A stretch of 64,000 bases of DNA from Diplonema japonicum (lineage: Eukaryota > Euglenozoa > Diplonemea > Diplonemida > Diplonemidae): positions 434,001 through 498,000 of the forward strand of contig OZ025706.1 of assembly GCA_964019335.1 (NCBI GenBank). The letters are read 5' to 3'. The notes beneath the pieces were generated by a model, which searched no databases, had not been told where the DNA came from, and saw nothing but the letters and a program-made list of their open reading frames with translations. A program made the position numbers and the translations under genes. Shown piece by piece: positions 8,005 through 17,742 of this stretch; position 1 is the first letter of the stretch, and every line of letters starts with the position of its first letter.

Positions 8005-10059
8005 TCATTGCTGGACATCAAAGGCCAGCCCGTACGTGCTGCAGTGGTTCAAGGAGACAGTTGCTGTTGTGATTTGCGCGACTTGTGACGACCTCGTGTC
8101 AGCAAGACACTTCTTTGGGCACCTAGCCGACTCGACAAGACGGGTGTCCTTGTTGTACTGCAAGAGCGCAGGTGCGGCAGCCTCGCTACAAGGGACAAGA
8201 CGCAGGGGTACGTCCTCTGCACAGTCCTCAGGCGCCACCACGCACATACCTTCCCCGAAGTATGTGTTCACAAAAGACGAAACCTCCCAGCCTGCAGTGG
8301 GGTTCTTACACGTGCCCACACTGAGCAGCTCCACACCGTCCACGTGTATGGTCCCTAGACATCCGTTGGCAGATGTCATGCGGGTGCCCTTTTGCAGGCC
8401 CTCCCTCACGCCAGTGCCGCTCAGCGTGTCTGCAGCCTCGGGCGACGCGCAGCCTGACTCATTGACTCTGCTGTTCTTCACAGAAGCCTCGAAAGCCATG
8501 AGCATGGTTTTCATCTCGTTGCAAACGTCCGCCTGCTCGCTGCACAGGTCATGCGATTCGGTGGGGTCGTTCATCAGATCGAAGAGGAAAGGCCCCGGTT
8601 CGCCTTCCTTGAAGGGTGGCAGCATGGTGGGGCATTGCCCTTTGGCAGGGTTTGCGACGATCTTCCACGTGGCGGTCGGAGTGGAGTTGAGCATCGCCCA
8701 CTGGCCCGACTGCCCGAACCCCAAAGGCTTGGTCCTGTGCGTCTGCAATGGGGTGCTGCCGTTGAGCAGCGGGAGCAGCGACGTGCCGTCAACAACCCAG
8801 TCGCTGGGGTACTGCATTCCAAGGATGTCCAGCACTGTGGGCAGGAAGTCCACCGTTGAGGCTGTGTAGTTGGTTTGCTTGAAGTTGTCCCCGATCAGCG
8901 CGGGCCACCTCACGAATCCTGGCACGCGGATCCCACCTTCGAACAGGGAAGCCTTGCATTGCCGCAACCCGTTCGTTGCGGAGTTCTGGCCCCCATCCCT
9001 GACCCCCATCCCTGTGTCGATGTGCGGTCCATTGTCTGCTGTGAACCACCACATGGTGTTGTCCTCGAGACCTTTAGCTGCTAGCATGTTTTGCAGAACG
9101 CCTATCTGGTGGTCCATCTGGCTCACAGTGCCTAAATAGTTTCCAGCCCAGTTCCCCATCGTGTCATTGTAAGCATGGTACCACTCAGGGAGGGCGTAGT
9201 GCGGCACATGGTTGGTGTGCAACCACAGGAATGCCATCCATGGTGTGTCATCGGTGTTGCGTTGCAAGAACCCGTCGAAGAGGCCGACGATGTACTCGGA
9301 GTCGTCGCCTTCGATCTTCTCTGTCAGGTTGGCAACACAGCTCCTGCCGGTGGTGTTAGGGTCCAAGCAAGCTTGAGGGGGCGGCAGGGTTTCGTAGCGC
9401 CAGTAGTTGGTGCACGTCAATGCATCGTTGACCCACTCACCCGTCCCGGTGATGCATCCTTTACCTTGGTTCTTCCATTCGGGCATGCACCCGCAGTTCG
9501 GCGTGCTAGACTCTGCTGACGCCTCTGTCGCATGCCACTCCTGGAACCCATGGTGCCCTGGGTTGGACGAAGGCCATTTCTTCATTGCGTATGTGGGGCT
9601 CTCGCCTTTCACCCAAAAATCGCCTAAATGCCACTTTCCTGCGAAGAAGGTGTTGTATCCCTTCTCTCTGGCTGCCTGTGCTACTGTGTATGTCGCAGCA
9701 GGAAAAGGCAGTCTGTCGTAGCATGACCATGCAGGTTCCTGCCCGCACCCCTCTGCGTTGTCGATGCACTCCCTCCTCGGCGTTCTTCCACTCAGCACAG
9801 ACGACCTGGTGGGGCTGCACACAGAGCTGCCTGAGTAGAACCTGTCGAACCTCATTGTCCCCTTCTGCCCTGCGACAGCGTCCAAGTTAGGCGTCCTTGG
9901 TGGGTTCACTATGAAATTCGCGCCCCCTGCGGCAGGCTGCAGGTAGTCCTTGTTGTACGAAACGTCGCCCCACCCCATGTCGTCCGCAAGCACAAACAAC
10001 ATGTTCGGCCTCTGCACTGCACACAGAGCGTGCGATATTTGCAATATTAGTAATGCCAT
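8005..10059 (-). CDS. Secreted sulfatase with C-terminal ricin-B-like tail
   Basis: 684 aa from the ATG at 10059; an acceptor-like TTTCCAACAG lies 9 nt upstream, so the longer frame to 10110 is probably leader. Residues 1-15 form a signal peptide (MALLILQISHALC). Sulfatase motifs: LADDMGWGDV (Asp26-27), C-x-P-x-R at CSPTR (formylglycine site Cys81), GKWHLG and the TADNGPH block. Residues ~550-684 lie beyond the usual sulfatase end and contain Cys pairs and short repeats (CLGTIHVDG, CVVAPEDC, CLADTRS) that resemble a beta-trefoil/ricin-B carbohydrate-binding module; that assignment is inference. It differs strongly from the sulfatase at 1404-2990, so the two are not a recent tandem pair. Confidence 0.9.
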   Translation of the reverse strand: MALLILQISHALCAVQRPNMLFVLADDMGWGDVSYNKDYLQPAAGGANFIVNPPRTPNLDAVAGQKGTMRFDRFYSGSSVCSPTRSSVLSGRTPRRECIDNAEGCGQEPAWSCYDRLPFPAATYTVAQAAREKGYNTFFAGKWHLGDFWVKGESPTYAMKKWPSSNPGHHGFQEWHATEASAESSTPNCGCMPEWKNQGKGCITGTGEWVNDALTCTNYWRYETLPPPQACLDPNTTGRSCVANLTEKIEGDDSEYIVGLFDGFLQRNTDDTPWMAFLWLHTNHVPHYALPEWYHAYNDTMGNWAGNYLGTVSQMDHQIGVLQNMLAAKGLEDNTMWWFTADNGPHIDTGMGVRDGGQNSATNGLRQCKASLFEGGIRVPGFVRWPALIGDNFKQTNYTASTVDFLPTVLDILGMQYPSDWVVDGTSLLPLLNGSTPLQTHRTKPLGFGQSGQWAMLNSTPTATWKIVANPAKGQCPTMLPPFKEGEPGPFLFDLMNDPTESHDLCSEQADVCNEMKTMLMAFEASVKNSRVNESGCASPEAADTLSGTGVREGLQKGTRMTSANGCLGTIHVDGVELLSVGTCKNPTAGWEVSSFVNTYFGEGMCVVAPEDCAEDVPLRLVPCSEAAAPALLQYNKDTRLVESARCPKKCLADTRSSQVAQITTATVSLNHCSTYGLAFDVQQ

Positions 10060-10161
10060 CCTGTCCTGTTGGAAACTGATCAGCAGCCTTAAGCCAAAGG
10101 AGTGCGCCAAAAAGAAAACCCTTAAAACAGCAACGAAAGATAAAAAGGAGAGAAAACAAGG

Positions 10162-13100
10162 TCACTCACTCAACTCGTCATCTGATGGGATGTTGTCGGG
10201 AACACAAAGCTTCGACAGCTGGGTGTCTACTGTGCTCGGCGCTTTGTGTGTGTTTGCACTCGTGGCGCTGAAGAAGTCATGTGTGCCTCGTTTGGAAAAT
10301 CGTTTTGATCGTTTCCTGAACTTGTTGAGCAGCTGCATGCCATAGTGGTTTTGCTTCAGAATGGACTCGCCTATCAAAGCGATGCGTGCAACCCGTTCAT
10401 TACGGGGCTGTGCCTCTGTCGTGTATTCAGAAATCACCTCGATCCTCTCTCTTGCGGTTTGGTAAAACGGCTGCAGGCAAACAGGGAACGACTGCAAAGA
10501 CCTAAAGGCATCACAAGGTAGCATGTACACCTCGCTGTGAACAAGGATCTCTACAGTGGCCACTTGCCCGACGCACCCGAAAATGAGGTTTGTCTCCCCC
10601 CAGTAGGACCCGCCCTCAAGCCACTCCACCACCACTGGTTCTGGATACACTTTCTCCCCAGCTTGCACCTTTTCCCAATATTCCACTCCGTGAGATTGTT
10701 CGGATAAATGTGCCACGGCACAACCGTTCTGAAAGAAGTAGACACCAGGCACCTCTCCATAGCTGTCCAGCTGTCCTCTCTTCTGCAGAAGCACTTCGCC
10801 TCTGCATAGAAATACAGGGCGCATAGCGCTTACCACATAGGCAGCGAACTCTGGATCGTTGGTTAACTGCAGTTCGCTGAACTTCGAAACGATGTTTAGG
10901 TTTGCGTAATACTCAAGCTCCTTGCCCAGCTGCAGAGGGAGCTCGGAGGATAAAAAGTTGTACTGCCCTTGGTAGACCTGCGCAGTTCTCTCATATCGTA
11001 TCCTAAGGAAGTCTATGCATTCGTCAACCACATTTTCGCCGAAGGCCGAGGCCTCCTGCTTTTTGTGGAGCTTGACATACTCAGAGTATGCAAGGAGGGT
11101 GTCGATTTTGCTCTGGTAGACCAGTTCATTAGAGCCCAAGATGATCAACAGCTGCTGCATATACGCGATAGCGGTGGCGAATAACATGATCCCGAAGCAC
11201 GCCGTGAAGAGGCAGATGGCCGTCTCTGCGATGGTCTGCGGGTAAGCGGTGCCAAACCCCGAGAAGCTCCGGCACGCCCAGTAGAAAGCATAAAGTGCTT
11301 GGTGGAAGGTGTTAGAGTCGCTGAAGCCTTTTGCACCGGTGTACCGGTCGGTGTCACGGTCGTCTTGCTGGTTGACTACAAGCAACTGCCACAAGCACCC
11401 TATCCAGAACAAGATGCAGCACAGCATGAGCGTAAGAACCACGAAAATACCCACCACTTCACTCCATCCGAGGATGTCGTTCACTTGCTCGATCAGCGAC
11501 TTAACCTCATATATTGCCACCAGTCTGTTGAGCCGCATGGAATGCAGCAACGAAGCCTTCTTAAACACCGAGAACCACACGAGCTCATGAGGTATCACAG
11601 ACACCACGTCCTTCACGAAGTCTGTTTCCAAGTAGTTTTGTTTGATGCGTGCCTTGTTCGTGACAAGGATGCCATGCTCTACGAAGGGCATGCTGAACCT
11701 GTGGACAATGTTCATGTAGAAGGTCAAGTCGCACAAGTAGTCGAAGCACAGCCACATCAGCAGTGAGAAGTCGAAGGAGTCAGTAGGAAGGAAGACAGCT
11801 TTGTAAGGGGTCACAAACAACAAGTAGAACAGGGCGGAGAGACGCACAACGAGAAACATGCAGTATAATTGCGGGTGGGTAAGCCTGAAGAGCTCTGCTT
11901 CTTGGTCACCTTCCTCCACTGTTTCACCATTAATGGTCATGGACGGCCTCTTCTCCGTAACTATCGCTTCTTGCTTTGCAAACTCTGCAGCGGCTGCCTG
12001 GTTGAAATTTCCCCATAAGTGCTTCTGTACAGTCGGTCGGTCATCAGGTAGCTTTCCTAGCAGGACTTGTTCCATGCTCGTGCATTGCTCAAGGTTGGTG
12101 ATGAAAGCTTCTTCGGTTTTGTCCTTCTTCTTCTTCTTGAACAGATCCTGCATTTCCCCGTCGAAGACGGCACCAGTGGACGTCACAGCAACAACAAGGT
12201 GCTCTATCAAAGGGTCTTTGCGCACTCTGGACACGGCTGCGTGCAGCTTTTTAATCCACCTCGCTCCTTCGATGTTTAAGTGTGCGGACTTCTTCTTCTG
12301 CATCATGGCGTTGTTCACGATGTCTTGCAGGACATTCTCCGCTATAACCCAGTCTTCGTAGGACACGGACCGCAACGCATCTGAGTACGCAGGATGCGGG
12401 GGGCGTTCGATGCATAGCTGTGCAAGGCCGTTGCGCAGCTTGATGTCGCCGCTTGGGAACGGTAGCACGGCCTCGAGGCAGAGCATCATCCAGACACGGT
12501 TGCTGTCCGTCGCGAAGGCTCCTTCTGCTACCACCAGCATGTCCTCAGCAAGGGCCATCCCAGCCAGCGACTCGGCAACGCACCGAACACTTCCCATCAC
12601 AGCATGCACAGACCCCCCGTTCCATTGAAGGATGCCATTCTCAACCATCCCTGAGGCCAATCCTATGCCGGTATCCTTGCAAGACAGCCGGATGGCACAC
12701 GACGTGCTCTGAACCATGTTGTCGCGCTCATCGCCCTCCCACCGTGCCACCAGTCTGATCCCTGAACCCCCTTCAGGGATGCCGCCCTCTTCAACAACTG
12801 TTCTGTGGAAGTTCTTCACTATCGCCTTGTAGTCCGTCTCCCGTGCGCACATGGCCCTCGGCCGCTGCATCACCAGGTATGTGGTTATCACATCAGTAAT
12901 GGTGTCCTCTTGGTGCTGTCTTGTGACGGCTGCACCAAACTCGCTGTTGACAGGGACAGCCATTACTGAGATGACATCGGCCACACGTCCTCGTTCCTTG
13001 ACGCGATGGTACATGTCCTGGGCCATTCTGTCGGTAGGGTTCTTCATTACGAAGTCATGTAACATCGACAGGCCCTGTTTCTTGTCGGTTTCATGCAGGG

Positions 13101-15090
13101 CCCACGCATCGGTCAGACTATCCCGCTTGTCGTTAGTGTGCAACTTCTCAACCAACGTGTAGAGCACAGCAGTCGTTGTGTCTGGGGGGATGATGTACTC
13201 AGTCACCGGGCGGAGGGCAAAGGTGTCCTTCGCCATCCATCCTTGTACTGTGTGGGCCACAAGGTTGTTGGTGTGATAGAGCTCGCATGCGCTGCACAAT
13301 GTCGTCGCACGCTGCACAGGACTGCCGACAATGCAACGTACCCTGAAACCATCAGAGCCCACAGTGCCTGCCTGCACGGGGCCCTGGTCAGCCCCCATGC
13401 AGACTGTGAAGTTCAAAGTTGCAGAGAGTCGTGCTGCTTCGTTGGCACGCGACATGATCAGCATAATGGACCTGCACACCCGTAGCGATAGAAAATTAGG
13501 GTTGCCCATCGCACCGAAGGAGACAAGCATCCCCTCCCCACGCACAGCCTCCATGGTGCCAGTGGTGACTTTCATGTCTTCTGTCACTCCCAACACCCAC
13601 TCACGGAGTACTGCGTGCGTCACATCAGGATCGGTACTGTTCCAAGCCCCCCTGGCGTAAATAACCCCTGCAGACCGTACATGCCTGATGCCTATCGTAC
13701 CTAACGACTTTACGAATGACACCTTCGAGCGGATCGGGTCTAGCGGGGTCGGCAGGAGGTTAGGCAAAGGGAATGATTCTTCGCTGGAACGACTTGCCCC
13801 GCATTGCAACTCTGACTGCACAAGCCCAGACATCACGGCGTCAGCAGTCCAGTCGAAGGCAGGTACCTCCAGCTCATCCATGACACTCCTTGGGAGGAAT
13901 GAATGCAGACATTTGATGTTCTCCAGCAGCTTTGCGAAACTTTCCCACATCAGAATCAGCTCTGAAAGGATCATGCCCTCCGGCGGCTCAACGTCGTACT
14001 TCAGGACAGCTGCTTCTTCCATGCATCGGGAGGTTGCCTTGATCCGCGAGCTGATGTTCATGCTGACACATGCGCCCAGCGTTGCGAGCACCACAAAGCT
14101 GCAGACTATGAGTACGATGAGGTTCTTGAGCTTCGTGAACAGCTTCCCAGACAAGTCAGATTCTGGAATAATAACTAACGCCGTCATCTGCAGTCCGTTG
14201 TAGTCGGCAATGAACCTAACACCGATAAGGAGGTCGTCGTGTTGCACCACCCTGTCCTTCTGGGGCGCAATCAAGCTAACTATGTCTTGCTGGGACAGTC
14301 TGTTCACTAGGTGGTGCTGAAACTCAGACACTGTTTTAAAAGACAACTCCGAAGTGTGCTGGTGGTGCACTGACTCGTTCCAGGAAACCGCTATCACCTG
14401 TTGCGACGCCTGCTCTACAAGGAAGCCCACTCCAGAGGAAGAGTACTTCAGGTTCCTTAGAAACACGGAAAGGGAATCAGTGGTCACGTCCGCTGCCAGT
14501 ACGCCCCCATCCTCCAGTTTGATGGAAGCCGTGATACCGACTTTGCTTCCATCGCTATACTTGTAGGGTGCTGTCCAGGAACAGTTTGGGGATGCTGCTA
14601 AGTACCAAGGACGCGTCGAAGGGAGGAAGCCAGCGAGGGTCGCGACAGGTGCTGCTTCTGCCAAAGTGCTGAGGTTGAGAGGGATGCTTGTTAGAGATGG
14701 CAAGGTAGCGTTGCGCACGTGCCACATTGGGTGTGCTCCTTGAGAACTCTCCACGCCGTAGAAGCTGACCCCATCCCACGTGAGCTGCGAGTACACGATC
14801 TCTGCGCTAGTGGCTGCCATGTCGACAAGTGTGACCATCAGTTCCACTTGTGCATCGTGCCTTCTGCGTGACACGTGCCTCGCGGCCCCCCGCACCCGTC
14901 CCACAGGCACCGAAAGAAAGCCTTCCACCTTCGCAGCGATGTTCCAGCTGATGCTCTCTGCCAAGTCCTCCGCTACCCCGTCCACAACCTGCAACCCATA
15001 AAGCGTAACAGGCAAAAAGCCTAGTGTGAAGGACGCAACAATGAGTAGGATGAAGAACAAGGGCAGCGAAACCTGGAGTGTCACACGCAT
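10162..15090 (-). CDS. Cache sensor - two cyclase-like domains - CNG/EAG-type channel fusion
   Basis: 1642 aa, single exon. In order: transmembrane segment (~8-30), extracytoplasmic Cache-like sensor (~40-315), second transmembrane segment (~322-345), a class III cyclase homology-like domain (~455-650), a second more degenerate one (~730-865), a linker with a KKKKKDK stretch, a six-helix channel core (~1075-1340), then a cyclic-nucleotide-binding-homology domain (~1395-1520) and a basic tail. Cyclase 1 lacks the first metal Asp (IYARGAW where FADI.GFT is usual), has RGEGM for GDG, and VQRATTL for VNTASRL, so catalysis is unlikely. The pore is SFSGFGTAYP (~1275), near the EAG/hERG SVGFG filter. 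The CNB domain keeps a GE (GGSYWGETN) but has Gln where the phosphate-binding Arg is expected (GQVATVEI). I infer direct sensor-to-channel coupling through non-catalytic cyclase modules. The ATG follows an ACGCCACAG acceptor and a two-codon uORF. Confidence 0.82.
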   Translation of the reverse strand: MRVTLQVSLPLFFILLIVASFTLGFLPVTLYGLQVVDGVAEDLAESISWNIAAKVEGFLSVPVGRVRGAARHVSRRRHDAQVELMVTLVDMAATSAEIVYSQLTWDGVSFYGVESSQGAHPMWHVRNATLPSLTSIPLNLSTLAEAAPVATLAGFLPSTRPWYLAASPNCSWTAPYKYSDGSKVGITASIKLEDGGVLAADVTTDSLSVFLRNLKYSSSGVGFLVEQASQQVIAVSWNESVHHQHTSELSFKTVSEFQHHLVNRLSQQDIVSLIAPQKDRVVQHDDLLIGVRFIADYNGLQMTALVIIPESDLSGKLFTKLKNLIVLIVCSFVVLATLGACVSMNISSRIKATSRCMEEAAVLKYDVEPPEGMILSELILMWESFAKLLENIKCLHSFLPRSVMDELEVPAFDWTADAVMSGLVQSELQCGASRSSEESFPLPNLLPTPLDPIRSKVSFVKSLGTIGIRHVRSAGVIYARGAWNSTDPDVTHAVLREWVLGVTEDMKVTTGTMEAVRGEGMLVSFGAMGNPNFLSLRVCRSIMLIMSRANEAARLSATLNFTVCMGADQGPVQAGTVGSDGFRVRCIVGSPVQRATTLCSACELYHTNNLVAHTVQGWMAKDTFALRPVTEYIIPPDTTTAVLYTLVEKLHTNDKRDSLTDAWALHETDKKQGLSMLHDFVMKNPTDRMAQDMYHRVKERGRVADVISVMAVPVNSEFGAAVTRQHQEDTITDVITTYLVMQRPRAMCARETDYKAIVKNFHRTVVEEGGIPEGGSGIRLVARWEGDERDNMVQSTSCAIRLSCKDTGIGLASGMVENGILQWNGGSVHAVMGSVRCVAESLAGMALAEDMLVVAEGAFATDSNRVWMMLCLEAVLPFPSGDIKLRNGLAQLCIERPPHPAYSDALRSVSYEDWVIAENVLQDIVNNAMMQKKKSAHLNIEGARWIKKLHAAVSRVRKDPLIEHLVVAVTSTGAVFDGEMQDLFKKKKKDKTEEAFITNLEQCTSMEQVLLGKLPDDRPTVQKHLWGNFNQAAAAEFAKQEAIVTEKRPSMTINGETVEEGDQEAELFRLTHPQLYCMFLVVRLSALFYLLFVTPYKAVFLPTDSFDFSLLMWLCFDYLCDLTFYMNIVHRFSMPFVEHGILVTNKARIKQNYLETDFVKDVVSVIPHELVWFSVFKKASLLHSMRLNRLVAIYEVKSLIEQVNDILGWSEVVGIFVVLTLMLCCILFWIGCLWQLLVVNQQDDRDTDRYTGAKGFSDSNTFHQALYAFYWACRSFSGFGTAYPQTIAETAICLFTACFGIMLFATAIAYMQQLLIILGSNELVYQSKIDTLLAYSEYVKLHKKQEASAFGENVVDECIDFLRIRYERTAQVYQGQYNFLSSELPLQLGKELEYYANLNIVSKFSELQLTNDPEFAAYVVSAMRPVFLCRGEVLLQKRGQLDSYGEVPGVYFFQNGCAVAHLSEQSHGVEYWEKVQAGEKVYPEPVVVEWLEGGSYWGETNLIFGCVGQVATVEILVHSEVYMLPCDAFRSLQSFPVCLQPFYQTARERIEVISEYTTEAQPRNERVARIALIGESILKQNHYGMQLLNKFRKRSKRFSKRGTHDFFSATSANTHKAPSTVDTQLSKLCVPDNIPSDDELSE

Positions 15091-15171
15091 TACATGTTTT
15101 CCAAGGTAACTGTGGCGTGTGGCTGTTGTCGGTTGTGACTATGTACAATACAAACAATACTCACCTGCTTG

Positions 15172-16134
15172 CTATGCGGCGAATCCTGTGAGCTTCTTAG
15201 GCTTAACGGCAATGGCGGTATACTTCGCTTTCCATTTGGATGCTGCTTTGAAGTTGCCTGTGCGTTCCTTCAGCACTGAGAGACCGCGCAGGGGCTTGGG
15301 GTAGTCGGGGGTGACGCTGGTTGATTGCAGAAATAACACTTCAGCAGATGCGTTCTGGCCCAATTCAAGGCAGTCGTACGCAAGCTTGCACAAAGCGGCG
15401 GAAGCCCAACGGCGATAGAACCGCCCTTTGAGAACACGTAAGTGTTTATTTTCAGATAGCACCTCTTGAAGGTGCTTCTCTGCAGACTCCGATGTGGAAC
15501 ACCCTGTGCACACAACGTCGACTTCAGGTGCCATGCTAAGGGACCTCCTGAGCGCTTCGAGGCCTACATCAGTGACTCCAGGCAAACCGCACAACCACAC
15601 CCTTCGCAGACTCGTTCGGGACAGAATGTCGGCTAAGACATTGATTGTTGTGTCTCCGATGAGGGTTCGTGACAGGCTGAGGGTTTCGATGTTGGTGTCG
15701 GGGAGCGTGGACACCAGCTGTGCGGCAGTCTTGTCAGACAGTTTGTTCCCTGCAAGGTAGAGCGTGGTCAGCTTGCTGCAGGCACCTACATGGCTCAGAA
15801 CGTCTTTGAGTACACCGTCAGGCAGGTTGCAGTTGGTAATGTATAGCTCCTCAACACGGTCGGTGGAGCTCTGCACGGCGTGGTGGATGGCACCGTACTC
15901 GTTCGTGTTGTAGAAGTACCTGTTGCTAATGTCGAGAACGTTCTTCGTGGGCCACCACTCAAGACGCAGCAGCTCTGTCTGCTCTGCCTCATTCGCCGCT
16001 TTCGACTCATGCGAACCGGCGCAGAACAATGACCCTTCACTGGCTCCGTCGCTTGTTTTCGCAGATGGCGCCTTTTCTGGTGTTATGAACCCCCCGCCCC
16101 CAGCACGCGCTCCTGTACTCCCACTGCTCCCCAT
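15172..16134 (-). CDS. Leucine-rich-repeat protein with helical C-terminus
   Basis: 320 aa. The N-terminus MGSSGS fits an N-myristoylation consensus (Gly2, Ser6). About residues 90-215 form RI-type LRRs (VEELYITNCNLPDG, LTTLYLAGNKLSD, IETLSLSRTLIGD, LRRVWLCG). The last ~90 residues (ALCKLAYDCLELGQNASAEVLFLQ, KPLRGLSVLKERTGNFKAASKWK) look like two TPR-type helical repeats. No enzymatic motif; probably a cytosolic or membrane-peripheral scaffold. Its stop lies 81 bp from the ATG of the downstream channel gene, so the two share a compact intergenic segment holding that gene's acceptor. Confidence 0.75.
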   Translation of the reverse strand: MGSSGSTGARAGGGGFITPEKAPSAKTSDGASEGSLFCAGSHESKAANEAEQTELLRLEWWPTKNVLDISNRYFYNTNEYGAIHHAVQSSTDRVEELYITNCNLPDGVLKDVLSHVGACSKLTTLYLAGNKLSDKTAAQLVSTLPDTNIETLSLSRTLIGDTTINVLADILSRTSLRRVWLCGLPGVTDVGLEALRRSLSMAPEVDVVCTGCSTSESAEKHLQEVLSENKHLRVLKGRFYRRWASAALCKLAYDCLELGQNASAEVLFLQSTSVTPDYPKPLRGLSVLKERTGNFKAASKWKAKYTAIAVKPKKLTGFAA

Positions 16135-16565
16135 GGCCTACACGTGGCTCATCTTCCTTTTCATCGGCTTGTAGGTGGAAAAAGAAAAAGAAAAAGAAAA
16201 AAAAAACAATAAAAAGGAAAAAGAAAACCACTTTCCCCTTTTTCTCCCTTGCTTTCTGGGTGCTCCATAAATAAATAAAAAAGGCTGGGAATGAGAAAGA
16301 GAGGGAGGGGAACTTAGCAGGGCATGGGTGTGTGAGAATGTATCTTCTCCCTCTCATTTCTCTCTCATTTAAGGGTGGGGAAGAGCAAAGGGAGAAAGGG
16401 GACACAATTCAGGACCGAGGACAAACATGCATCGGCATCAACACCAGAAGATGCTCCCCATCGTTGGGGTCCTATCACTATTTAAATATTGGTTCCTTTT
16501 TTTTTTTCTCGTTTTTCTTTCTCCTTTCTCCCTTTTCTTGAAATATATTGTTCAGTTCTTTTCGT

Positions 16566-16598
<33 letters not shown>

Positions 16599-16623
16599 CT
16601 TCCCTTTCCTTCGAGTCGTAGTC
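16135..16623. other. Low-complexity intergenic region
   Basis: Between the LRR gene start and the phosphomannomutase stop: pyrimidine-rich stretches, a 27-bp T run near 16580, no gene seen. Confidence 0.6.
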
Positions 16624-17183
16624 TTACTTCCCGATGAGGTGTTCCTTGAGGTAAGCGATGGTCTCCTCGAAGGTCTTGACAGAGTGACCCTGGGTTCTGG
16701 AGTCTTCGAATATTTCGTGATCGTTACCGCCCACATAGGTCTTGTCACCGAAGAAGTGGATGGTGTCGAAGTCCTTCTCAACGAATCGCAGACTGTAGGT
16801 CTTGTCCCATCCGATGGGGAAGGCGTCAAAAGAGATCTGCCCCCCAATCGAGAATTTGAAGTTCCACTCAGTTCCTTCCCCGAACTCCTTCTCCAGTGCA
16901 GCGACCATCGGCTTCCTCACGTTGTGCTCCATGTCGTACTTTTCGAACTCGTCCCTCTCAGACTGCGAGCAGTTCCTCCCAATCGGCGAGATGTTCACCA
17001 TCCCGTTGCGGAGCTGATTTTTTTTTTTTTTTTTTTTTGAAAAAAGCACACACCTCGAAGAACGTCCCCCTCTGAACAGGGATGTCGAGGTCCGCCACCA
17101 TTCTCAGAACCGTCTTTGTGAACTTAGAAAGCTTCTGCTCACCAAGATGCTTGCACAAGTTTTGTTTGAAGATCTCTTCACCT

Positions 17184-17217
<34 letters not shown>

Positions 17218-17494
17218 CCCAACTTATTTACTATCCCATCCCCCACACACCATCCTTGAACGCGTGAAGCCCGTTCTCCGCAAACACGTAGTCGAAGTTC
17301 TTGAGCACGCCGTCCCCAAGCTGCTCGTACTGCTTCACCAGGTCGCTGCCCCCGACGATGCCGATCGTGTACTCCTTCCTCAGCTCCGCCAACGCGTCGA
17401 ACATCTCCTGCGTGGCGGGCTTCCGCGGCACCGTGAGTGTGCCATCAACATCGAACAGCACCAATGTCTTACCGTGCTTTCGGTCGGTTGCCAT
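16624..17494 (-). CDS. PMM: Phosphomannomutase (PMM2 type), three exons
   Basis: Interconverts mannose-6-phosphate and mannose-1-phosphate for GDP-mannose, feeding N-glycans and GPI anchors; cytosolic HAD-family enzyme. Exons on the minus strand: 17494-17251, 17181-17054, 17013-16624; spliced product 253 aa, the usual length. Introns of 69 bp (GTGTGTGG..ACAG) and 40 bp (GTGTGTGC..TCAG) are mostly poly-A in sense. The joins restore the family reading FKDG-EEIF and TFFE-LRNGM. Visible motifs: catalytic LFDVDGTLT (Asp15/Asp17), [52 protein letters not shown]. Without splicing only fragments are seen. The longer frame upstream of 17494 is leader. Confidence 0.95.
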
Positions 17495-17742
17495 TTTCTT
17501 TTTTTTTTTTGTATGTGCTGGTCTGGAGTGGTGTCTGCAATGCACACTATGATGGAGAAAAAAGAAATGCTCTGAAATGAAAAAAAAAAAATACATGACA
17601 TATTGACACGCAGCAGAGCAACCACAGCGTACAAAGCTGCAATGAGATAACAAGGCCTGCTGTTCTAGATCTAGTCTTAAGGGGGCTTTTACACTCTCCC
17701 CTTTTGGTGAAGCTGTGTGGATTTGTTGTTTTAAATTGTTGT
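17495..17742. promoter_or_regulatory. Intergenic spacer with trans-splice acceptor-like AG
   Basis: On the minus strand, CACCACTCCAG lies about 30 nt before the PMM ATG, followed by an A-rich leader. The rest is CDC45 3' flank. No other gene. Confidence 0.35.

Noticed and set aside
10162-15090. Active adenylyl/guanylyl cyclase
   Set aside because: Metal- and substrate-binding residues are replaced in both cyclase-like regions.
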